Source: Cellulomonas fimi (lineage in GTDB: Bacteria; Actinomycetota; Actinomycetes; Actinomycetales; Cellulomonadaceae). From it: DNA of 64,000 nt. The notes under the pieces were generated by a model that was not told where the DNA came from, did not search any database, and worked only from the letters and a program-made list of their open reading frames with translations. Location: the NCBI RefSeq assembly GCF_028583725.1, contig NZ_CP110680.1, positions 3,038,001-3,102,000 on the forward strand. The letters run 5' to 3'. This document shows, one piece after another, positions 36,691 through 45,899 of this stretch. Made by a program: the position numbers and the translations under genes. Position 1 is the stretch's first letter. The number at the start of each line of letters is the position of its first letter.

Positions 36691-38967
36691 TCAGACGAGG
36701 TCGGCGAGGAGGTCGGCGGCGCGGGCGGCGCCGTCGGTCTCGACCGGGCGGTAGGCCACCTCGCGACGGGCTTCCTTGGCGATCGCCTCGGCGAGCCCGT
36801 CAGGGTCGACGGCCTCCGCGTAGGGCAGGTGGCGGCCGGCCTCGTAGCGGTCGAGTCGCGCGCGGACGTGGAAGGTCTGCTCGAAGTGGTGGCGGAGCGG
36901 GACGTAGACGAAGGGCTTGCGCAGCGCGGTGAGCTCCATGCAGGTCGTGAGCCCGCCCTGCACGACGGCGACGTCGCACGCGGCGGACAGCCGGTACAGG
37001 TCGGGGACGTACCCGAGGACGGTCGCTCCGGACGGCACGGGCAACGACGACGGGTCGATCCGCGGTCCGGCGACCACCACGAAGCGCAGGTCGGGGGCGA
37101 GCGACCGGGCGGCAGGGACTGCGTCGAGCACACGCTGCAGCATCGGCCCGCCGACGCCCGAGCCGCCGACGGTGACGACGCACAGCCGCTCGTCGGGGGC
37201 GACACCGAGCGACGCGCGTACGGCGGGCGCCTCGGCAGCGGCCGCGACCGGGTCGAAGCCCGTCACGTAGCCCGCGAAGGAGAAGTTGTCGGCGGTCCAG
37301 GAGCGGATCGACGGGAGGTCCGGGCCGAAGGGCTGGTCGACGACGTCGTCGAGCGAGCCGACGAACACCGACCTGTCACGTACCCGCCTGAAGCGAGCAC
37401 GTTGCTCGATCATCTCGGCGTTGTAGTCGGCGGTGAGCGCGGCCTCGTGGGCTCCCCCGTCGGGCATCGGCAGCCAGCCGACGAAGTCGGTCATCCACGC
37501 GAACGCGAAGCGCTTGAGCTCCGGGTTCTCGTGGAGGAAGTAGTCGACGTCCCACGCCTCGTCGCCCACGACGAGGTCGTAGTCGCCGGACTCGACGACG
37601 TCGGAGAACACCATGAAGTTGTGCACGAGGATCTCGTCCATGCGGCGGATCGCCTGGAAGGCGTGCAGGTCGTGCTCGCCGGCCTCGTGCTCGACGTGCC
37701 CGGACTCGTTGCGCAGCCACGCGGATGCGGGGTGCACACGCTCGCCGTGCTGCTGGAGGACCCGGGTGACGGGGTGCTGCGCGAGCCAGTCGACCTGGAG
37801 GTCGGGCCGTCGTTCGCGCAGGGCGGCGGCGATCGCGACGTCGCGCTGCGCGTGCCCGAGGCCGATGGGCGACGACAGGTAGAGCGCACGCTTCGGACGG
37901 TTGCGCGCACGCGTCCAGGTGCGGCGCGACACGGTGCCGGCCGCGGGCAGCGGCGTGGGCCCGTCGACGGGCGGCGCACCGGACGGGCCCGCCACGCGCT
38001 CGACGAACGAGCGGATCAGGTGGTTGGTCCGGACGGGGTCGCGCGCGGGAGGCCCGTGACCGGCACCGTCGAGGACGACGAGCGAACCGCGGGTCAGCTC
38101 GGCGAGCCGCTCGCCGAACGCGAGCGGCCGGATCCGGTCGTCGGACCCGTGCACGACGAGCACCGGGCAGGTCACGGCGGCCGTGAGCGGCACGAGCGAC
38201 TCGCACACGGCACCGTCGCAACCGAGCCGCCCGGCGGTGGTGTCGGCGAGCACCTGCGGCGTGATCTCGTGCGCCCACCCGACGCAGTCCTCGATCTGCT
38301 TCGTCGAGTGGGGCTCGGGGAACATGCGGCGGAAGAAGAAGTCGACGAAGTCGTCGTACCCGCCGCCGAGCCAGTAGTGCTTGTTGTACTTCGCCCAGCC
38401 GTCCGTCGTGTCGAGCGGCTCGTGCCACGGCACGTGGTCGCGGTCGGGAGTGCGGACGTCGAGCCCGCACGACGGGGCGATCGCGACGATGCCACTGACC
38501 CGCGACGGGTGCCGGGCGGCGTGGTGGACGGCCCACGCGGCGCCGCACGACAAGGTCACCAGCACGGGCGCGGACGTCGAGGTCGCGTCGAGGACGGCGA
38601 GCAGGTCGGCGGCGTACTCGGCGTCGGTGTAGGCGGCGGCGCCGACGGGTCGCGAGGACGCGCCGCTCCCTCGCCCGTCGAAGGTGACGACGCGGAAGTG
38701 CCGGGCGAGGTAGCCGACCTGCAGCTTCCAGAACCGCGACGGCACGATCGACCACGTCGGCACGAGCACCACGGTCGGGACGGACGCGTCGTGGTGGTCG
38801 CCGTACACGGCCCACGAGATCCGCACGTCGCCGCGCGTCGCGACGCCCTCGACGTCCGGGTCGGCCGACCGGCTCGGGTGGTGAACCCGCGGCAGGGTCG
38901 CATCGCCGGGCGCAGGACGCGACGCCGACGACGAGGGCTCGGGCGTGGCCCGGGAGCCGTGGCTCAC
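36691..38967 (-). CDS. Alpha/beta-hydrolase-glycosyltransferase fusion
   Basis: About 758 residues if GTG 38967 is the start (no ribosome site was seen; the exact start is uncertain). The first half is an alpha/beta hydrolase: VVTFDGRGSGASSRP, nucleophile Ser in VTLSCGAAW, Asp in VVHGSDDRIRPL and His in DGAGHGPPARD. The second half is a GT-B glycosyltransferase (MurG/UGT-like): YLSSPIGLGHAQRDVAIAAAL, CVVTVGGSGVGG and the acceptor/donor signature VVQGGLTTCMELTALRKPFVYVPLRHHFEQ. One chain thus joins ester hydrolysis and sugar transfer. It may act on a glycolipid, polyketide or carotenoid-like substrate; nothing nearby identifies it. Confidence 0.85.
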   Translation of the reverse strand: MSHGSRATPEPSSSASRPAPGDATLPRVHHPSRSADPDVEGVATRGDVRISWAVYGDHHDASVPTVVLVPTWSIVPSRFWKLQVGYLARHFRVVTFDGRGSGASSRPVGAAAYTDAEYAADLLAVLDATSTSAPVLVTLSCGAAWAVHHAARHPSRVSGIVAIAPSCGLDVRTPDRDHVPWHEPLDTTDGWAKYNKHYWLGGGYDDFVDFFFRRMFPEPHSTKQIEDCVGWAHEITPQVLADTTAGRLGCDGAVCESLVPLTAAVTCPVLVVHGSDDRIRPLAFGERLAELTRGSLVVLDGAGHGPPARDPVRTNHLIRSFVERVAGPSGAPPVDGPTPLPAAGTVSRRTWTRARNRPKRALYLSSPIGLGHAQRDVAIAAALRERRPDLQVDWLAQHPVTRVLQQHGERVHPASAWLRNESGHVEHEAGEHDLHAFQAIRRMDEILVHNFMVFSDVVESGDYDLVVGDEAWDVDYFLHENPELKRFAFAWMTDFVGWLPMPDGGAHEAALTADYNAEMIEQRARFRRVRDRSVFVGSLDDVVDQPFGPDLPSIRSWTADNFSFAGYVTGFDPVAAAAEAPAVRASLGVAPDERLCVVTVGGSGVGGPMLQRVLDAVPAARSLAPDLRFVVVAGPRIDPSSLPVPSGATVLGYVPDLYRLSAACDVAVVQGGLTTCMELTALRKPFVYVPLRHHFEQTFHVRARLDRYEAGRHLPYAEAVDPDGLAEAIAKEARREVAYRPVETDGAARAADLLADLV

Positions 38968-39071
38968 AGACGCAGTCTGCGCCGCCACGGCCCCCAGGTC
39001 ACCCCCTCGCCCCGGACCGACCGCACCCGCGGCCCGGGGCGCACGCGACGCGCGCGAGGCTCGCGGACTGC

Positions 39072-40160
39072 TCACGGCCGGATCTCGAACACGTTGTTGA
39101 ACGGCGTCGCGGCCGCGGTCCGGAACGAGCCGCTGAACCCGCCCGCGGTCGCGACGTCGCGGATCTTCGCGGGACCCGCCTGCGTGCCGAGCGCGAGGCC
39201 GACGTCCTGCGACAGCGACGCGGGCGTGCACAGCAGCGTCGAGAAGCCGTAGTAGGTGCGCCCGACGGGGTTGAGGTTGTCCTCGACGCGGTCGCCGGCC
39301 TTGGGCTCGACGACCATCCAGGTGCCGTCGTCGGCGAGCGCCTGGCGGACGTAGCGCGCGGCGCCGACGGGGTCGCCCATGTCGTGCAGGCAGTCGAACA
39401 TCGCCACGAGGTCGAACCCCTGCCCGGTGAACTCGGTCGCCGACGCGACCTCGAACGTCACGCGGTCAGCCACCCCGGCCTCCTCGGCCCGCGCCCGCGC
39501 GACGGCGATGGACGCCGCGTGGTAGTCCGACCCGACGAACGTCGAGCGCGGGAACGCCAGCGCCATGAGGATCGTCGAGGCGCCGTGCCCGCAGCCGACG
39601 TCCGCGACGCGCGCCCCCGCCGTCAGCTTCTCGACGACGCCGTCGAGCGCGGGCAGCCACTCGTTCAGCAGGTGCCCGTTGTACATCGTCCGGAAGAACC
39701 GCTCGCACCCGTGGTGCACGTCGCCGTTGTGCGCGTGCCACCCGAGCCCGTCGCCGTCGGTCGCGGCGGTGAGGATGTCGGGCGCGTCGCGGACGGTGCC
39801 TGCGGCGAGCTGGAAGAACCCGGGCAGGTACGCGGGGCTCGTCGGGTCGGCGAGCGCGGCGGCGTGCTCGGCGGGCAGGGTGTAGCGGCGCGTCGCCGGG
39901 TCGTACTCGACGTAGCCGCCGGCGGCCTGCGCGGACAGCCACTCCCGCGCGTACGGCTCGGCTGTCGCGGTGCGCTCGGCGAGCGACGCCGGGGTGATCG
40001 GCTCGCCGTCGGCCATCGTGCGGTAGTAGCCGAGCTTGTCGCCCATGACGACGAGCGCGGTGTTGAGGGTCGCACCGACCTCGTCGACGGCACGGAACAC
40101 GAAGGACATGAGCTTGTCGGGGTCGAGGGTGCGCTGCGGCGCATCGGCCTGGAGGGTCAC
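39072..40160 (-). CDS. Class I SAM-dependent methyltransferase
   Basis: 362 residues. The N-terminal winged-helix-like dimerisation region (about 15-95, KLGYYRTMADGEPITPASLAERT) is followed by a Rossmann methyltransferase: ARVADVGCGHGASTILMALAFP is motif I, FDLVAMFDCLHDMGDP motif II, and WMVVEPKAGDRVEDN motif III. GTG 40160 has AAGGAG 7 nt upstream. It is divergent from the LuxR regulator, which may control it. The substrate is unknown; this subgroup includes small-molecule and arsenite-like methyltransferases. Confidence 0.86.
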   Translation of the reverse strand: MTLQADAPQRTLDPDKLMSFVFRAVDEVGATLNTALVVMGDKLGYYRTMADGEPITPASLAERTATAEPYAREWLSAQAAGGYVEYDPATRRYTLPAEHAAALADPTSPAYLPGFFQLAAGTVRDAPDILTAATDGDGLGWHAHNGDVHHGCERFFRTMYNGHLLNEWLPALDGVVEKLTAGARVADVGCGHGASTILMALAFPRSTFVGSDYHAASIAVARARAEEAGVADRVTFEVASATEFTGQGFDLVAMFDCLHDMGDPVGAARYVRQALADDGTWMVVEPKAGDRVEDNLNPVGRTYYGFSTLLCTPASLSQDVGLALGTQAGPAKIRDVATAGGFSGSFRTAAATPFNNVFEIRP

Positions 40161-40237
40161 GGTGGTACTCCTTGATCGGGACGTCGTGGACGGAATGTCC
40201 GAGTCCGAGACTCGCGGGGCGCACGACCGCGTCGCAT

Positions 40238-40267
40238 CAGGGGGTCCCCCTGGGGCCTCCCTAGAGT
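40238..40267 (+). promoter_or_regulatory. Palindrome plus -10 of the LuxR gene
   Basis: CAGGGGGTCCCCCTG (40238-40252) is a 15-bp palindrome with one central base. It occupies the -35 position relative to the -10 TAGAGT (40262-40267). GTG 40274 follows 6 nt later, so the mRNA appears leaderless. The absence of a -35 suggests an activator, possibly self-regulation. Confidence 0.55.
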
Positions 40268-40273
40268 GGGACG

Positions 40274-43000
40274 GTGCTGGTCGGCCGCGAGCACGAGCGC
40301 CAGGTGATCCGTTCCCTGGCGGCCGGCGCGCGCGTCGGGCAGGGCGGCACGCTCGTCGTCGTCGGTGAGGCCGGGATCGGCAAGTCGGCGCTGCTGCACG
40401 ACGCCGCCGAGGACGCGGCCGCGCACGGCATGACGACGCTGCGCGCGCAGGGGGTCGTCGGCGAGCGTGACGTCCCGTTCGGCGGGCTCCTGCAGCTCCT
40501 GCGGCCGGTCCTCGACCATCTCGACGGGCTGCCCGCGCCGCAGGCGGACGCGCTCGGCGCGGCGCTCGCGCTACGACCGGGGTCGGCCGGCGAGCGGTTC
40601 GCCGTCGGCGCGGGCGTGCTGGGGCTGCTGAGCCGGGCGGCGGAGGACGCACCGCTGGCGCTCGTCGTGGACGACGCGCACCTGCTGGACCCGCCGACGG
40701 CGCACGCCCTGACGTTCGCGGCCCGCCGGCTGACCGCCGACCCGGTCGTCGTCCTGCTGGCGGTCCGCGCCGGGCAACCGTCGACCGTCGTCGAGGCGGG
40801 TCTTCCGACGCTGACGCTCGCCGGTCTTCCCGACGACGACGCCGACGCGCTCCTGCGCAGCGCGGGGCGTCGCCTCTCGGCACCCGACCGCTCCCGGTTG
40901 CTCGCGGCCACGGGCGGGAACCCGCTCGCGCTGCTCGAGCTGCCCGACGACGGCACGCTCGGTGCGCTGCCCGACGGCGCCCCGATCCCCGTGCCCGCGT
41001 CGCTGGCCCGCGCGTTCGCGGCCCGCGCCGACGCCCTGTCGACCCGGGCGCGGACCGCGCTGCTCGTCGCCTCGGCGGCGGCGGGCGACCCGGCGGCGAC
41101 GGCGGCCGCGTGCACCTTGCTCGGCGTCGACGCGTCCGACCTCGACGAGGCCGCGGCGAAGGGGCTCGTCTCCGTCGACGCCGGGCGCGTGACGTTCCGG
41201 CACGACCTCGTGCGCTCGGCGGTCTGGACGGAGGCGACGCCCGCGGAGCGTCGTGAGGTGCACCGCGCGCTGGCGGCGGTCGTCCCGCCCGGCGCGCTGG
41301 ACCGGCGCGCGTGGCACCTGGGCGAGGCGACGACGGCTCCCGACGAGGACGTCGCGACGACCCTCGACGCTGCGGCGACGGCGGCGCGGGACCGCGGGGC
41401 GCACGCGGTCGCCGCCGCGGGGTTCGAGCGCGCCGCGACCCTGACACCCGACGTCGCCGATCGTGCACGACGGCTCGTCACCGCCGCCGAGTCCGCGTGG
41501 CGGGCCGGACAGGCGGAGACCGCGCTCGACCTGCTCGCGGCGTCCTCGTCCTTCCCCCGCACCCCTGACCTGGTCCTGCGCGCCGCGGCGCTCGAGGGCG
41601 CGGTGACCGCGCGGACGGGGTCGGTCGAGCGGGCGCGGGACGTGCTCGTCGCGGCCGGGTCGAGCGCCGACGACCCCGACACGGCCGTCCCCCTGCTCGC
41701 GGAGGGTGTGCTCGCCGCGCAGTTCGCCGGGGACATGGCGACCGCGGCGGACGTCGGCCGGCACGTCGAGCGCCTCCTGCCCGACCTGCGCACGGACCGC
41801 GCGCGCTGGCTCGGGTCGATGGCGGTCGGCGTCGCGGACATCCTCACGGGTGCGGGCGGTCCGGACCGCCTGCACGACGCGACGGCCCACGTCGCCGACG
41901 ACCCCGCGCTGCTCGAGGACCCGGCGCTCGCGCCGTGGCTCGTCATCGGACCGCTCTACCTGCGCGAGGAGGGCACCGCGCGGGCCGTCATCCCGGCGGT
42001 CGTCGCGCACCTGCGTCGCCGGGCCGACCTCGGCGTGCTGCCGATGCTGCTGTTCTACGTCGCGCGCGACCAGGCCACGACGGACCGCTGGAGCGACGCC
42101 GCCGCCACCTACACGGAGGGCGTCGGGCTCGCGCGCGAGGCGGGGCAGTCGTCGGACCTCGCTGCCGGGCTCGCCGGCCTCGCCTGGTTGGAGGCCCGGC
42201 AGGGCGAGGCCGACGCGTGCCGCGCGCACGCGACCGAGGCGCTCGACCTCGCGACGACACTGCACCTCGGGTTCTTCCGCGCCTGGGCGATGGCGGCGCT
42301 CGGCGACCTCGCGCTCGGGGCCGGCGACGCGCAGGAGGCGCTCGACCGCTACCTCCGGCTCGTCGAGCTGCTCGTCGAGCTCGGTTTCGGCGACGTCGAC
42401 GTCTCGCCCGCGGCCGACATGGTCGACGCTCTCGTCCGGCTGGACCGCACCGACGACGCGGTGCCGCTCGTCGACGACCTGACCCGGCGCGCGCAGGAGA
42501 AGGGCCAGCCGTGGTCGGTCGCGCGCGCCGCCCGGGCGCGCGGGCTCGTCGCCGCCGACTCCGAGATCGACACCTGGTTCGGCGCCGCGCTCGCCGCGAA
42601 CGCCCGCACGCCCGACGTCTTCGAGACCGCGCGCACGCAGCTGGCGTACGGGTCACGGCTGCGACGCGCCCGTCGTCGGACCGACGCCCGCACGCACCTG
42701 CGCGAGGCGCTCACCACCTTCGACGCGCTCGGCGCCGCCCCCTGGGCGGACCAGGCCGTGGCCGAGCTGCGCGCGACCGGTGCGACCGCCCACCGGCGCG
42801 ACGTCACGGGCCTCGACCACCTCACCCCGCAGGAGCTGCAGGTCGCCCGCACGCTCGCTGCCGGCCGCACGACGCGCGAGGCCGCCGCGGCGCTGTTCCT
42901 CAGTCCGAAGACGATCGAGTACCACCTGCGCAACGTCTACACGAAGCTCGGCGTGCGGACGCGCGCGGACCTCGCGACGGCCCTCGTCGACCGGTCGTGA
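40274..43000 (+). CDS. Large LuxR-family (LAL) transcriptional regulator
   Basis: 908 residues. N-terminal AAA/STAND ATPase: Walker A VVGEAGIGKSALL (about residue 31), Walker B LALVVDDAHLLD. A long helical TPR-like region (about 380-820) precedes the C-terminal GerE/LuxR HTH (LTPQELQVARTLAAGRTTREAAAALFLSPKTIEYHLRNVYTKL). This is the LAL (MalT-like) architecture; such proteins are usually activators gated by ATP and a small ligand. Divergent placement with the methyltransferase gene marks that as the most likely target. Confidence 0.93.
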   Translation: MLVGREHERQVIRSLAAGARVGQGGTLVVVGEAGIGKSALLHDAAEDAAAHGMTTLRAQGVVGERDVPFGGLLQLLRPVLDHLDGLPAPQADALGAALALRPGSAGERFAVGAGVLGLLSRAAEDAPLALVVDDAHLLDPPTAHALTFAARRLTADPVVVLLAVRAGQPSTVVEAGLPTLTLAGLPDDDADALLRSAGRRLSAPDRSRLLAATGGNPLALLELPDDGTLGALPDGAPIPVPASLARAFAARADALSTRARTALLVASAAAGDPAATAAACTLLGVDASDLDEAAAKGLVSVDAGRVTFRHDLVRSAVWTEATPAERREVHRALAAVVPPGALDRRAWHLGEATTAPDEDVATTLDAAATAARDRGAHAVAAAGFERAATLTPDVADRARRLVTAAESAWRAGQAETALDLLAASSSFPRTPDLVLRAAALEGAVTARTGSVERARDVLVAAGSSADDPDTAVPLLAEGVLAAQFAGDMATAADVGRHVERLLPDLRTDRARWLGSMAVGVADILTGAGGPDRLHDATAHVADDPALLEDPALAPWLVIGPLYLREEGTARAVIPAVVAHLRRRADLGVLPMLLFYVARDQATTDRWSDAAATYTEGVGLAREAGQSSDLAAGLAGLAWLEARQGEADACRAHATEALDLATTLHLGFFRAWAMAALGDLALGAGDAQEALDRYLRLVELLVELGFGDVDVSPAADMVDALVRLDRTDDAVPLVDDLTRRAQEKGQPWSVARAARARGLVAADSEIDTWFGAALAANARTPDVFETARTQLAYGSRLRRARRRTDARTHLREALTTFDALGAAPWADQAVAELRATGATAHRRDVTGLDHLTPQELQVARTLAAGRTTREAAAALFLSPKTIEYHLRNVYTKLGVRTRADLATALVDRS

Positions 43001-43031
43001 CGCCGCCCGCTCGCCGCGCGCGACTCGCGCC

Positions 43032-43592
43032 TCACAGCTCGCGACGGACGACGACGCGCGGCCGGTGCCCGGACCGTCCCGTCGTCGGCGCGACGACCTC
43101 GAAGCCGCCCGCCTCGAACAGCTCGACGCTCCCCACGTACCCGGAGATGACGTCGACCCGGCTGCCGCCCGCCTCGATCGGATAGCCCTCGACGACCTGC
43201 GCACCGTGCGCCCGCGCGTGCTCGACCGCCCCCGCGAGCAGGACGTGCATGAGGCCCCGCTTGCGGAACGGCGGCCGCACGACGAAGCACACGACGCTCC
43301 ACGGGTCGCGGTCGTCGACGAACGGGATCGTCCGCGAGCGCATCAGCCGCTGGTACGTCGAGCGCGGCGCGACCGAGCACCACCCCGCGGGCTCGTCGTC
43401 GACGTACAGCAGGACGCCGGGGCCGGGCTCCGTCTCGCACTGCTGCCGCATGTAGTCGGCCCGCTGGTCGTTCGGAACCGACGAGTCGCGGTACGCCGTG
43501 CACCAGCAGCCGCCCGCCGTCGGGCTCTTGGTGCCGACGACGAGCCGGAAGTCGTCGAAGCGACCGTGCGCGGGCCGGACGTCGGTCGTCAT
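43032..43592 (-). CDS. GNAT-family acetyltransferase
   Basis: 186 residues. The GNAT acetyl-CoA loop is visible in VCFVVRPPFRKRGLMHVLLAGAVEHARAHGAQVVEGYPIEAGG. An N-terminal CWCTAYRD motif and YVDDEPAGWCSVAPRSTYQRL match a widespread actinobacterial GNAT group of unknown substrate. The gene ends convergently with the LuxR gene, 31 nt apart. Confidence 0.88.
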   Translation of the reverse strand: MTTDVRPAHGRFDDFRLVVGTKSPTAGGCWCTAYRDSSVPNDQRADYMRQQCETEPGPGVLLYVDDEPAGWCSVAPRSTYQRLMRSRTIPFVDDRDPWSVVCFVVRPPFRKRGLMHVLLAGAVEHARAHGAQVVEGYPIEAGGSRVDVISGYVGSVELFEAGGFEVVAPTTGRSGHRPRVVVRREL

Positions 43593-43673
43593 CGCCCCAG
43601 GCTAGGGACCCGATCCGACACGCGCGGGGTGCCGACCAGGCCCGTCGTCGTCGGGGTGCGGGTCGGGACACGG

Positions 43674-43713
43674 CGACGGGCGGTGCCGTCCCCTCCGGCG
43701 GCACCGCCCGTCG
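43674..43713 (-). terminator. Hairpin terminator of the HtrA-like protease gene
   Basis: A perfect 15-bp stem (CGACGGGCGGTGCCG at 43674-43688 with 43699-43713) around a 10-nt loop, 38 nt after the protease stop on the minus strand. Confidence 0.75.
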
Positions 43714-43751
43714 TCCCCCGTCGCGCTCCCGTCGACCCTGGTCGGCTCCGG

Positions 43752-45296
43752 TCAGCCGACCGGGCCCTGCGTCAGCGTGACCGCGGCCTGCGTCGAGGCA
43801 CCCGTCGCGGCCGCCGTCCACGTGAGCGTCACCGTGTCGCCGGGCTCGTGCCCGGCGAGCGCCTGCGCGAGCGCGTCGGCGCTGGTCACGGGCGTGCCGT
43901 CGACCGCGGTGATGACGTCGCCGGCCGCCAGCCCGGCGGTCGCCGCCGGGGTCCCGTCGAGGACGCCCGCGACACGCGCGCCCGACCCGTCGTCGGCTCC
44001 GAGACCGATCCCGAGGAACGCCGGGTAGCCGACGACGACGCCGCCGGTCGTGTCGCCGGCCTCGATCTGCTGCACGACCGCGACCGCGTCCACGATGTCG
44101 ATCGCGTACGCGACCGTCGCCGTGCGGCCCACGGAGGCGGCCGTCGTCATGCCGACGACCTCGCCCTCGTCGTCCAGCACCGGACCGCCCGAGTCGCCGC
44201 CGACCACCGCCGCGGAGAACTCCAGGAGCCCGCTCAACGTCTCGGAGCCGCCTGACGACGACGTCGCCGCCGTCATCGTCTCGTCCGTCCCGCTGACCGT
44301 GCCCGCCGCGGCGACGAGGTCGCCCGTGCCCTCGGCGTTGCCGACGGCGGTCACCGCGTCGCCGACCCCGGCGCCACCGTCGTCGTCGAGCGTGACCGTG
44401 TCCAGCCCCGACGCGCCGGTGAGCTGCAGCAGCGCGACGTCCGCGGACGCGTCGTACCCGACGACCGTCGCGTCGTACGCCTGCCCCGTCGACTCGACCG
44501 TGACAGTGATGGCCGTCGCGCCCTCGACGACGTGGTGGTTCGTGAGCACCAGCCCGTCGCTCGTCAGGACCATGCCCGTCCCGGCCGACTCGCCGCCCTG
44601 GTACCCGAGGGTGCTGGCGATCGTCACGACGCCGACCTGCTGCGCGTCGGTCGCGGCCGTCGCCGTCTGCGCGCTCGTCGTGCCCGCGCCGTCACCGTCA
44701 CCGTCGCCGTCCGCCGACCCCGGGCCGACCCGCCCGTCCGGCGCCTGCCCGTCCGGCAGGCCCGGCATCGTGGGCCGATCGCCGTCCGACCACGGTCGCG
44801 CGGGCCACTCCGCGTCCGAGACGTGCGTGCGCTCGTTCCCGTCGAGCACGCTCGAGATGCCCCACCCGGCGCCGCCGCCGACGAGCAGCCCCAGCACCAG
44901 GGTGCCGCCGACGACCCCGGCGGCCGCACCGCGCCGCACGCTCAGCGGCGGCCTCGGGATCCGCGGCCCCGCGGGTGCCGCTGCGACCGGCTGCGCCCGG
45001 AACGGCCCGAAGCTCGCACCCGGTGGGTACGGGCCGGTCGGGCCGGCCGCGGTCGCCGTCGGGTAGCCCGGTCCGGGGCCGTACGGCGGCGCGGAGGGCG
45101 CGGGGGTCGGTGCGCCGGCCGGGTGCGTCGACGGGAGCGCCTCGGTCGACCTCGCGTCGGGTGTGGTCGCCGGCTCGACCGACGCGGGCGTCATCTCCGG
45201 GTGCGCGGGCGTGTCGGCACCCCCGGTCGTCGCCTCTGGTCGGGTGCGGGGCGTCTCGTCCTCGGGCGTGCCGCCGGTGCGCGTCGTGTCGTCCAT
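43752..45296 (-). CDS. HtrA-like membrane-anchored serine protease with PDZ domain
   Basis: 514 residues. A Pro/Thr-rich cytoplasmic tail (about 1-120) precedes one transmembrane helix (AAAGVVGGTLVLGLLVGGGAGW), an acidic Gly/Asp linker, and a trypsin-like protease with intact triad His255 (TNHHVV), Asp286 (ASADVAL) and Ser369 (GGDSGGP). A C-terminal PDZ domain (YPAFLGIGL through PATAGLAAGDVITAVDG) follows. GAGGAGGA precedes ATG 45296. It should degrade misfolded proteins outside the membrane. It is a useful active contrast to the three triad-less trypsin-like proteins at 49-59 kb. Confidence 0.93.
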   Translation of the reverse strand: MDDTTRTGGTPEDETPRTRPEATTGGADTPAHPEMTPASVEPATTPDARSTEALPSTHPAGAPTPAPSAPPYGPGPGYPTATAAGPTGPYPPGASFGPFRAQPVAAAPAGPRIPRPPLSVRRGAAAGVVGGTLVLGLLVGGGAGWGISSVLDGNERTHVSDAEWPARPWSDGDRPTMPGLPDGQAPDGRVGPGSADGDGDGDGAGTTSAQTATAATDAQQVGVVTIASTLGYQGGESAGTGMVLTSDGLVLTNHHVVEGATAITVTVESTGQAYDATVVGYDASADVALLQLTGASGLDTVTLDDDGGAGVGDAVTAVGNAEGTGDLVAAAGTVSGTDETMTAATSSSGGSETLSGLLEFSAAVVGGDSGGPVLDDEGEVVGMTTAASVGRTATVAYAIDIVDAVAVVQQIEAGDTTGGVVVGYPAFLGIGLGADDGSGARVAGVLDGTPAATAGLAAGDVITAVDGTPVTSADALAQALAGHEPGDTVTLTWTAAATGASTQAAVTLTQGPVG

Positions 45297-45575
45297 CGTG
45301 TCCTCCTCGGCTCACGCGTCGTTCGTCGTCGAGGTCCACACAACGCCGCCAACCCGGACGGGCACTGGAGCGGACCCGTGCACCACCTGTGAGTCGCGGA
45401 CCTGTGCACAACTTCCACGCGAGGTGGCGCAGGTCGGGCACGCTCGGCGCTCGACAGGAGGTCATCGCCGGTCCCCCAGCGGGTCGGTGACCGCCCGAGG
45501 ACCGACGCAGGGGGACGCGATGCGCACGACGCGAGGCACGACGAGCGCTGCCGGAGCGGCACGGCGGCGCGACCG

Positions 45576-45899
45576 GTGACCGGCTGGCGGATCGACCCGG
45601 CAGGCGTCGCGGGCGTGCTCGAGCGCGTCGACACCGCGTCCGCGGACCTCGCGGTCGCCGCGGGCCACGCGACCGACACGTGCGTCGGGATCATGGAGGC
45701 AGCGCAGGAGATGGTCGTCGCGACCGAGCTCGTCGCCTTCGTCGAGACGTACACCGCGCTCACCGCGACGCACCTCGCCCGCCTCGCGGCCGTCGCCACC
45801 GCGGCCGCCGAGGCGTCCGCCCTCTACCAGGCGGGCGACGAGCAGATGGCCCGCGACATCCTCACCGCCGCCCGGACGACGTGGGGGTGGACGTCGTGA
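45576..45899 (+). CDS. WXG100-like small helical protein
   Basis: 107 residues, almost entirely helical with no signal peptide: VAGVLERVDTASADLAVAAGHATD and ELVAFVETYTALTATHLARLAAVATAAAEASALY. The size, helix-turn-helix hairpin shape and position before a toxin gene resemble WXG100/ESX-like type VII chaperones or the DUF6507 group, though no WxG is clear. GTG 45576 overlaps the stop of a 19-codon ORF beginning at 45520. Its stop overlaps the toxin gene (GTGA). Confidence 0.72.
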   Translation: MTGWRIDPAGVAGVLERVDTASADLAVAAGHATDTCVGIMEAAQEMVVATELVAFVETYTALTATHLARLAAVATAAAEASALYQAGDEQMARDILTAARTTWGWTS

